64,000 bases of DNA, from positions 356,687 to 420,686 of the forward strand of contig JAXGXJ010000005.1 of the NCBI GenBank assembly GCA_040772905.1, written 5' to 3'. The translations under genes were made by a program, and so were the position numbers. This stretch comes from JAXGXJ01 sp040772905 (GTDB lineage: Bacteria; Actinomycetota; Thermoleophilia; RBG-16-64-13). Positions 26,900 through 33,745 of this stretch are shown piece after piece. The notes under the pieces were generated by a model. That model saw nothing but the letters and a program-made list of their open reading frames with translations. It was not told the DNA's origin and did no database searches. Numbering within the stretch: the first letter of the stretch is position 1; each line of letters starts with the position of its first letter.

Positions 26900-27789
26900 G
26901 CGACCTGCTCGAACTTCACGACCTCACGGTCGCTTACGGCAGCCGTACCGCGCTGGAGGGGGTCACGCTGGCGGTGCCTCATGCCGCGCAGGTGGCGGTG
27001 GTAGGTCCCAACGGTGCCGGCAAGTCAACGCTTTTCAAGGCCATGATGGGGCTGCTGCCCATGCGTACCGGGGAGATGCTCATCCACGGGCGTCCTGCCG
27101 TCGAGTACCGCGACCCTATCGCCTATGTACCTCAGCGCGAGGACGTGGATTGGCGGTTCCCGGTGACGGTGCAAGACGTGGTGGCCATGGGGCGGTACGG
27201 CCGCCGAGGTTGGCTGCGTCGACTGAATGCCGAAGACCGGGACATGGTGAGGCGCTCTCTCGCGCGCATGGGTGTGGAAGGTCTTGCGGAGCGGCCCATC
27301 GGGGAGCTCTCGGGTGGGCAGCAGCAACGGGTCTTCCTGGCCCGGGCGCTGGCGCAGGAGCCTCATATCCTCCTGCTGGACGAGCCGTTCACCGGAGTGG
27401 ACGTGTCCACACGCGAAGCCACATTGGAGCTGCTGGGGGAGCTTCGCGCGAGCTCGGTGACCGTGTTGGTCTCGACGCACGATCTCGACCTGGCGGCGCG
27501 ACGCTTTGATCAGGTGGTGCTGCTCAATCGCCGGCTCATCTGCGCCGGACGGCCGGAGCAGGTCTTCTGCGAGAAGCACCTTCAGGAAGCCTTCGGCGGG
27601 CAGATGGTGGTCATCGACGGTCGAGCCATAGTGGTGGACCAGTGCTGTGGCGGCCACGATCGCTTCGGCGTGTCTGACGGCCGGGCTGCAGACCCCGTCC
27701 ACCACTCCGGCGCTGCCGGCCACACTCCGCGGAGCGATGCCGACGGCTGCTGTTCGGGGGAGAAGGCAGGCGAGGGGGAGTGGTTGTGA
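26896..27789 (+). CDS. Metal ABC transporter ATPase with Cys/His-rich C-terminal tail
   Basis: A 297-residue ZnuC/TroB-type ATPase. Walker A GPNGAGKST, signature LSGGQQQRVFLARALAQ and Walker B LLLDEPFTGVD are all present. It is about 45 residues longer than usual: after the conserved QMVVIDGRAIVVD comes a tail with QCCGGHD, VHHSGAAGH and GCCSGEK, giving four Cys and several His. Such a tail could bind the transported metal and act as a feedback sensor. It overlaps its neighbours at both ends. Confidence 0.9.
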   Translation: MSDLLELHDLTVAYGSRTALEGVTLAVPHAAQVAVVGPNGAGKSTLFKAMMGLLPMRTGEMLIHGRPAVEYRDPIAYVPQREDVDWRFPVTVQDVVAMGRYGRRGWLRRLNAEDRDMVRRSLARMGVEGLAERPIGELSGGQQQRVFLARALAQEPHILLLDEPFTGVDVSTREATLELLGELRASSVTVLVSTHDLDLAARRFDQVVLLNRRLICAGRPEQVFCEKHLQEAFGGQMVVIDGRAIVVDQCCGGHDRFGVSDGRAADPVHHSGAAGHTPRSDADGCCSGEKAGEGEWL

Positions 27790-28634
27790 TGGGCTGGCTC
27801 ACCGACCCCTTCGCCATGGTGTTCATGCAGAAAGCCCTGCTGGCCTCGCTCATCGTGGGGGTGGTGTGTGCCGTGCTGGGCTGCTACGTGGTGTTGCGCT
27901 CCATGGCCTTCCTGGGCGATGCGCTGGCCCACGCCATCTTGCCGGGAGTGGCAGTGGCCTATCTGCTGGGAGCGAACCTACTGGCGGGAGCGCTTGTGGC
28001 GGGCATCCTGGTGGCGGTGGGGATCAGTTACGTCACGCGTGCGGGCACCATCCGAGAAGACACGGCCATCGGCATCTTCTTCGCAGGGGCTCTCGCGCTG
28101 GGAGTGGTGCTCATCAGTACATTGGACAGCTACGCTGTGGACCTCAACCACATCCTCTTCGGAAACGTCTTGGGCGTCACGGTGAGCGATCTGTGGATCA
28201 GCGGAGGGCTGGCCGCGGCGGTGTTGCTGGCCGTGGTACTCCTCTACCGCCAGCTGCTGGTGGTCTCGTTCGATCCCATCCTGGGTCGGACGCTGGGACT
28301 GCGTACTCACGCCCTGCGCACCGGGCTCTTCGTCATGCTGGCTGGCACCATAGTGGTGTCGCTGCGCACGGTGGGTGTCGCTCTGGTGGCCGCTATGCTC
28401 GTCACCCCGCCCGCCGCCGCCTATCTGCTGACCCGCCGCCTGCCCAGCATGATGTTGGTATCAGCGGTCATAGGCGTCATATCGGCCATCGGAGGCCTCT
28501 ACGCCAGCTACTACTTCAACGTGGCCACAGGGGCGGCCATGGTGCTGGTGGCCACGGCCATCTTCGTGTTGGTGTTCCTGTTCGCGCCTGAGCGTGGGGT
28601 GGTGTGGCGGGTCACCCGTCGCCGTTTGGTGTAA
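27789..28634 (+). CDS. Metal ABC transporter permease (ZnuB/TroC family)
   Basis: A 281-residue permease with eight or nine helices and the ABC-3 family motif (AFLGDALAHAILPGVA) for ATPase contact. It closes with TPPAAAYLLTRRLP and repeated GGLYASYYFNVATGAAMVL. I take the ATG that shares bases with the ATPase stop (TGATG), with GAGGGGGAG upstream; GTG codons lie three and nine bases earlier. Completes the import operon and is followed by a long hairpin. Confidence 0.88.
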   Translation: MGWLTDPFAMVFMQKALLASLIVGVVCAVLGCYVVLRSMAFLGDALAHAILPGVAVAYLLGANLLAGALVAGILVAVGISYVTRAGTIREDTAIGIFFAGALALGVVLISTLDSYAVDLNHILFGNVLGVTVSDLWISGGLAAAVLLAVVLLYRQLLVVSFDPILGRTLGLRTHALRTGLFVMLAGTIVVSLRTVGVALVAAMLVTPPAAAYLLTRRLPSMMLVSAVIGVISAIGGLYASYYFNVATGAAMVLVATAIFVLVFLFAPERGVVWRVTRRRLV

Positions 28635-28667
28635 GGCGTCGCCCTCTGGTGTGAAGCGGCGCGAGCG

Positions 28668-28729
28668 GGTCTTTCCATGAGAAAAGGCCGGGGCCGCCGC
28701 GGAGGCGGCGGCCCCGGCCCGAAAGACCC
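28668..28729. terminator. Two-tier hairpin, probable bidirectional terminator
   Basis: An inner perfect 15-bp stem (28686-28700 with 28705-28719, loop GGAG) is nested in an outer stem of about 9 bp (GGGTCTTTC near 28668-28675 and GAAAGACCC at 28721-28729), separated by an unpaired CATGAGAAAA on one side. It lies between the convergent metal-permease gene and the PHP-sensor gene. The core GGGGCCGCC resembles the hairpin at 6997-7030. Confidence 0.7.
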
Positions 28730-28740
28730 CTGAAATCCGG

Positions 28741-31700
28741 CTAGAACCCGGAGATACCGCCCAGGAATTCGTAACTGATCTTCCTGCGCAATTCTTCGGT
28801 GGCCGTGAAGAGGCGCTTCAGCTTCATCTCCTCCGCGGAGGTGAGCTCCTGCGGAAGAATGAGGTTGCTGGGCTTGCGGTTCTCTTCCAGGGCGATGGCT
28901 TGGCGCTGCAGGCGGATTCGCATGAGCGTCTCGTAGTCGGGCACGATCTGCTCGTAGGTCTCGCGACTGAGGATGCCGCGTTCCTTCAGCTCACCCAAGC
29001 GATCGAGCGTGTTCGTCGAATCGATATGGTGTTTGAGGGCGTAGAGTCTGGCGAAGTTCACGATGGGAAGCAGTGCCTCCTTCAGGCTGACCGCCTTCCG
29101 CCCGTCGGCCGTGGCGCTGTGGGCCTGGATGTTGCCAAGCATGCTGAGGGGCGGCTTGTAGAGGAGCACGTTCTGGGCGAAGTGCAGGTAGAAGAGGGGA
29201 TAGGCGTCCATCTGTTCGAACACCCAGGAGCGGAGGTCGCGAGCGAACTGCTTCTCGCCGCTCACCGCTCTGAAGTCGAAGAGCATGTTGAGCTCCAGCA
29301 ACTCCTGGGGGTCGGCGTTGTGGATCCAATAGACGAACTGGTCGCGCCACTGCGACTGAGAGAGGTTCCACCTGGGGTTCTTGGCCATGACGCCACCCTC
29401 ACAATAGGCGTAGCCAACCTGGGCCAGCCAGTCGGAGACGAGAGTGCCCATGTCGAGGAAGTACTTGGCGGTCTCCTCCGCTTGCTCTGCGGGCGGGTCT
29501 TCGTACAGGAGCGCGTTGTCCTGGTCGGTAAGGAGGGTCTGCTCTTCACGACCCTCGCTGCCGAGGGCCAGGAACGAGAAGCGCGTGGGGGCGGGCCCCA
29601 GCTTCTCTTCAGCCATTGCGATGAGCCGCTGCACCACACTGTCTGACACGCCGCTGATGATGCGGTTGAGATACCGGGTATCGGCACCCGAATCGACCAC
29701 CGCCTTCACCAAGGCCGGGAGTCGGTGTTGGGCTTCCAAGATGTCCTCCACAGAGCGGGCGCGTCGCACGGAATCGGTGATGATGACCGACGACGAGCGC
29801 TGATAGTGCACCAGGTCGCGGAGATGGATCATGCCCGCGAGTCTGCCGGCATCGTCCAGCACGGCGAGGTAGTCGACCCCGCGCTCCTGCATGCGCAGGA
29901 GCGCCTCGTAGATGGGCGCCTGCGCGGAGATGGTCGCTACCGGCGCGGTCATGATGGAGCGAAGGTGGGTGTCCGGTGTCACGCCCTGCGCTACCACGCG
30001 CTCACGGAAGTCGTGGTCGGTCACGATGCCCAGCAGTTCGCCGTCGCCGTCGGGGGCGGTGACGAAGAGCGCCCCGGTCTTGTTCTTGGTCATGAGGGCC
30101 GCGGCACGGGAGATGGGCTGGTCCATGTCCAGGGAGAGGGCGGGAGTGATCGAACGGACCAGCGGCTCCTGCAGGAAGAAGAGCGAGGTCTGCAGCTGGG
30201 CGATGAGGGCTTCGCGTTCTTCCTCACCCTTGCGCTGCGTGGTGATGTCTTCCAGGATGCCGTCGCAGTAGACCACTTGCCCGCTCTCGTCCTCGATGAG
30301 GACGGCGAACAGCGAGACGTCGAGGCGGCCGCCGTCAGGCCGGCGGAAGGCCAGATGGTAGTCCTGGACCACCTTCTCCCTGTTGAGCTTGGCCACAAGG
30401 GCGTCACGTTCGTCGTCGTCGATGATGTGGTCCAACCAGTCGGTGCCCACGAGATCGACTGTGTCGGGAAGCTGGAGGATGCCGCGCATAGCGGGGTTGA
30501 CTTCAACCAAGCTGGCCTTGCGGCCCCACGTACTGCGGAACATGCCCAGGCTGAGCACGTCGGACATGTTGCGGAACTGTCGGCGGGTCTCGTCCAGTGC
30601 GGCCGCCATGGCCTTCTGTCCGCTCAGGCTGCGGGCGATGAGGATGTAGCCTGTCTTCCCGCCCAGTTCGATTGGAGTGGGGGCCAGCAGAGTCTCGACC
30701 GCCCGCCCGTCCTTGGTGCGCAGCCGGGCCTCGAAACTCGCGGGGATGTCCTCGGTCGCGCCCTGGGTGAGCGCCTCCAGCGGTGCCAGCGCCTCCTTGT
30801 CGGCAGGAGTGTCACTCACGAACAGGTCGCTCGCATCCGTTCCCACGAGCTCCTCGGGCGCATAGCCCAGCATGTCCAGCAGCGGCTGGTTGAAGTACGT
30901 CGATTTACCGTCCAGCGTCATGAGGATGCCTTCAGTGGCGGCTTCCACCAGTGCCCGGTACTTCTCGTGCGACTCCTTGAGCCCCTCCTCGGCCGATGCT
31001 CGACGTTGCTCGATCTTGAGGCTCTGCCTGGCACCGTAGAGCAAGAGAAGTGCGATGACCACGATGATGCCGATGGCGATGTAGACCAGGTTGCGTTGCA
31101 CCGAACCGACGGCGGCGTTCACATCTTCCACGTAGATGCCGGTGCCGATGACCCAATCCCAGGGATCGAACCTCTGCACGTACGAGATCTTGGGCACGAT
31201 GCGTTGCGGGTCGTCCTGCCACTGCCAGTCGTACTCCACGAAGCCGGCGCCGTCGTCCCGCACCTCTTCCACCATCTCCACGAAGAGCCTCTTGCCGCGC
31301 TGGTCCTCATAGTCGGTGAGGTCCTGTCCATCGAGTTCGGGCAGGTAGGGATGCATGATCATGGTGGGACGCATGTCGGTGATCCAGAAGTAGTCCAACC
31401 CCTGGTCGCCCCAACGCAGCTTCTCGATACGGGCCGCCGCCTCTTCTTGCGCTTCGGCCCTGGTCATGGTGCCCGCGGTCTCCTCCTGGTAGTACTCGTC
31501 CAGGATGCTGACCGCAGCTCTAGTGAGTTCCTGAGTGGTCTCCTGCTTGCCCGCCACCAGTTCATCTTCCAGGCGAGGGATGATGATGAGGAAGATGGCC
31601 AGGATGAAGAGGATGATCGCCAGCACGGCGGGTAGCACGATCCGCAGGATGAAACCCGCGCGCTGAGGCGGGATGAGCCTCTCTATCACCGACTTGTTCG

Positions 31701-32409
31701 TCTCCAATGTACCCCCCTTGTCTGGTGGTTCGGTCGACATACGACTGTTCCGTGCTTCCCGAGCCCCCCGCAGGGCGGCGGTGAAGCGTCTCCATTCCGA
31801 TAACGGCATGTCCAACCCCGGTGGCGCGCCGTCGTCGTGCAGCAGGCCGTGATAGTCACTCCCCGGGCTCATCAACAGACCGCGCCGCTCGGCCAGGCGG
31901 CGAAGGTCGTCCTGCATGCCTTGTGAGTAAGGCTTGTGGAACACTTCTATACCGTCTAGGCCCCGCGGTTGCAACCATTCCAAGGCTGCGTCGACACCTT
32001 CTAGACTGCCCAACGAAGACAGCGGGTGAGCCAGGAAGGCCAGGCCTCCGGCTTCGTGGACGATCCGCAGCGCGGCGGCCGCGTCAGGGGCGTGCCAGGT
32101 GCGCCAGGAATGCCGGGGGTTCGGAAGGATGGCACGCAAGCCCGCATCCTCCGGGTCGAAGCCGTAGGCCAGGATGTGCAGGCGACCGACCGGAGAGACG
32201 ACGTCCAACTCGACGCCGGAAAGGCATTGGATGTTGGCTCTCTCCAGAGCCTGGCGGAAGACCTCGATGCCGTCGATGTTGTTGTGGTCGGTGAGGGAGC
32301 CCCATGCCACGTGGGAGGCGGCGAGCTGCCGAGCCACGCCCGCGGGCAGGTCTTCACCGTCGCTGAGCGACGAGTGACAATGAAGGTCGACCCGTATGGT
32401 CTGCGACAC
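28741..32409 (-). CDS. PHP phosphoesterase fused to Cache-PAS-PAS-CBS-DUF294 signalling protein
   Basis: A single uninterrupted frame of 1,222 residues. Parts in order: PHP hydrolase of the RNase AM/TrpH type (about 5-215) with VDLHCHSSLSDG, LTDHNNIDG, GVELDVV, LAHPLSS, IEVFHKPYS and GSDYHG; TM helix (about 252-275); extracellular single Cache domain (YFWITDMRPTMIMHPYLP, then FDPWDWVIGTGIYVED); TM helix (about 440-460); two PAS domains (about 480-600 and 615-730); a CBS pair (about 755-870); a DUF294 nucleotidyltransferase (GSEGREEQTLLTDQDNALL near 954) and its C-terminal helical domain. Start taken at the GTG of VSQTIRV, preceded by GGGAG; a TTG lies four codons earlier. Inside the gene, AAGGGGGG followed by TTG at 31705-31707 could start a shorter protein without PHP. 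DUF294-CBS proteins often neighbour actP, as here. Confidence 0.85.
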   Translation of the reverse strand: MSQTIRVDLHCHSSLSDGEDLPAGVARQLAASHVAWGSLTDHNNIDGIEVFRQALERANIQCLSGVELDVVSPVGRLHILAYGFDPEDAGLRAILPNPRHSWRTWHAPDAAAALRIVHEAGGLAFLAHPLSSLGSLEGVDAALEWLQPRGLDGIEVFHKPYSQGMQDDLRRLAERRGLLMSPGSDYHGLLHDDGAPPGLDMPLSEWRRFTAALRGAREARNSRMSTEPPDKGGTLETNKSVIERLIPPQRAGFILRIVLPAVLAIILFILAIFLIIIPRLEDELVAGKQETTQELTRAAVSILDEYYQEETAGTMTRAEAQEEAAARIEKLRWGDQGLDYFWITDMRPTMIMHPYLPELDGQDLTDYEDQRGKRLFVEMVEEVRDDGAGFVEYDWQWQDDPQRIVPKISYVQRFDPWDWVIGTGIYVEDVNAAVGSVQRNLVYIAIGIIVVIALLLLYGARQSLKIEQRRASAEEGLKESHEKYRALVEAATEGILMTLDGKSTYFNQPLLDMLGYAPEELVGTDASDLFVSDTPADKEALAPLEALTQGATEDIPASFEARLRTKDGRAVETLLAPTPIELGGKTGYILIARSLSGQKAMAAALDETRRQFRNMSDVLSLGMFRSTWGRKASLVEVNPAMRGILQLPDTVDLVGTDWLDHIIDDDERDALVAKLNREKVVQDYHLAFRRPDGGRLDVSLFAVLIEDESGQVVYCDGILEDITTQRKGEEEREALIAQLQTSLFFLQEPLVRSITPALSLDMDQPISRAAALMTKNKTGALFVTAPDGDGELLGIVTDHDFRERVVAQGVTPDTHLRSIMTAPVATISAQAPIYEALLRMQERGVDYLAVLDDAGRLAGMIHLRDLVHYQRSSSVIITDSVRRARSVEDILEAQHRLPALVKAVVDSGADTRYLNRIISGVSDSVVQRLIAMAEEKLGPAPTRFSFLALGSEGREEQTLLTDQDNALLYEDPPAEQAEETAKYFLDMGTLVSDWLAQVGYAYCEGGVMAKNPRWNLSQSQWRDQFVYWIHNADPQELLELNMLFDFRAVSGEKQFARDLRSWVFEQMDAYPLFYLHFAQNVLLYKPPLSMLGNIQAHSATADGRKAVSLKEALLPIVNFARLYALKHHIDSTNTLDRLGELKERGILSRETYEQIVPDYETLMRIRLQRQAIALEENRKPSNLILPQELTSAEEMKLKRLFTATEELRRKISYEFLGGISGF

Positions 32410-32491
32410 GGTTTCTCCCAAGATGAGGCAGCGTGAGCCGAGTCAATTCTACAAGAATCGACCTGTGACGGCCTGCGGACCCCTCTACCGC

Positions 32492-32521
32492 TGGACAAGT
32501 CGCCACGCCCGTGCGTATAGT
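32492..32521 (+). promoter_or_regulatory. Candidate sigma-A-type promoter for satP
   Basis: TGGACA (32492-32497), 18 bases, then TATAGT (32516-32521), in the 198-base space between the divergent PHP-sensor and satP genes. A tiny frame with its own ATG (32581-32607, eight residues) ends in TAG directly before the satP ATG. Confidence 0.5.
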
Positions 32522-32607
32522 GTCCGCCGTTCGCCTTCGCCCCGGTCGGGGTGGGTGTGACGATCGTGCAAGAGAGGATCATGCGTTTCTTGGGAGGAAG
32601 GATGTAG

Positions 32608-33663
32608 ATGGCCACCGCAATCGGATCGAACGAGACAGTCACAAAGCTACTCGATACCAATGCGAACCCGGCGCCCCTCGGGCTCATGGGTTTCGCGTTG
32701 ACCACCATCCTTCTCAACATCCACAATGCCGGGTTCTATGAACTGAACTCCATGATCCTCGCCATAGGTATCTTCTACGGCGGTATCTCGCAGCTCATCG
32801 CCGGCATCATGGAATGGAAGAAGAACAACACCTTCGGCACGCTGGCATTCACCTCGTATGGCGCCTTCTGGCTCACGCTTGTGTTCCTTTGGCTCATCCC
32901 GGCCGTGTTCCCTGACTTGGGTCTGGCGCAGGCTCCCAACGAGACTGCCATGGCGTGGTTCTTCGTGTTCTGGGGACTTTTCAGCGGTTACATGTTCATC
33001 GGTACGCTCAAACTGAACAGGGCGCTGCAGGTAGTGTTCGGTCTGCTTACCATCCTGTTCTTCCTGCTCGCCATCCGCGACTTCGGCGGCGGGGCCTACT
33101 GGGGCAAGATCGCCGGCTGGGAGGGCATCCTCACCGGTCTGGCCGCCGCTTATACCGCCGCTGCGCAGATCATCAACGAGAGCTTCCGGCGGACCATCCT
33201 GCCTCTAGGGCCCATCAGCCATCTGCCCAAAGGCTTCGTCACCGACTACGGTGAAGAGATCGCGCGCATGTGGCTGGACGATATCCGTCGCAGCCCTCAG
33301 ACGCGTACGTATGCGGCGGTGCCGGAACAGGACCTCATGAACGCCAGCGAGTTCGCCATCACCAAGGTGGACGAATTCTTCACCGGCAGTCCGTCGGAGA
33401 CTGAGATCGCCGAGTACTTCCATCGTCTGGGCCAGACCCGCGCGGTGCAGGGACTCCCGCTGGCGGAACTGGTGAGTGCCATCCTGCTCTTCAAGCACAA
33501 CATCTGGATGAGTTCGCGGCAGCACGGGGTCTTCGAGTCGGCCATGGACCTGCAGCGGGCCGTGGACCTCAACCGTGAGTTGGGACGGTTCTTCGACAAA
33601 GCCGTCTACTACTCGGTGTCGGGTTACACCGGCCAGCCCCTCGAGCCGAAGGTACTCTTCTAG
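32608..33663 (+). CDS. Acetate/succinate uptake transporter (SatP/GPR1/FUN34 family) fused to an RsbRD_N-like domain
   Basis: The N-terminal 210 residues are a six-helix AceTr-family channel or transporter with the signature NPAPLGLMGFALTT, the FYGGISQLIAGIMEW motif and GTLAFTSYGAFWL. These residues take up acetate-like monocarboxylates. Instead of stopping there as usual, about 140 further residues form a soluble helical domain. It reads EFFTGSPSETEIAEYFHRLGQTRAVQGLP, shown here only in part, followed by LAELVSAILLFKHNIW and a closing RELGRFFDKAVYY. This matches the RsbRD_N pattern of stressosome and histidine-kinase sensors. ATG start with GGAGGAAGG. Gene is divergent from the PHP-sensor and convergent with actP. 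I know of no standard member with this tail. Confidence 0.82.
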   Translation: MATAIGSNETVTKLLDTNANPAPLGLMGFALTTILLNIHNAGFYELNSMILAIGIFYGGISQLIAGIMEWKKNNTFGTLAFTSYGAFWLTLVFLWLIPAVFPDLGLAQAPNETAMAWFFVFWGLFSGYMFIGTLKLNRALQVVFGLLTILFFLLAIRDFGGGAYWGKIAGWEGILTGLAAAYTAAAQIINESFRRTILPLGPISHLPKGFVTDYGEEIARMWLDDIRRSPQTRTYAAVPEQDLMNASEFAITKVDEFFTGSPSETEIAEYFHRLGQTRAVQGLPLAELVSAILLFKHNIWMSSRQHGVFESAMDLQRAVDLNRELGRFFDKAVYYSVSGYTGQPLEPKVLF

Positions 33664-33683
33664 CTCTCACCACGCAGGCGTAG

Positions 33684-33726
33684 AAGAGGCGCCGCCGGAC
33701 GCGGGATGCGTCCGGCGGCGCCTCTT
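33684..33726. terminator. Perfect 19-bp stem terminator between satP and actP
   Basis: Arms 33684-33702 and 33708-33726 (starting AAGAGGCGCCGCCGG) are exact complements around a GGGAT loop. On the plus strand the stem runs out into CTCTTTTCG, and on the minus strand it is preceded by AAAAG, so it can serve both convergent genes. Confidence 0.85.
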
Positions 33727-33745
33727 TTCGTTGCGGCGGTGTCGC

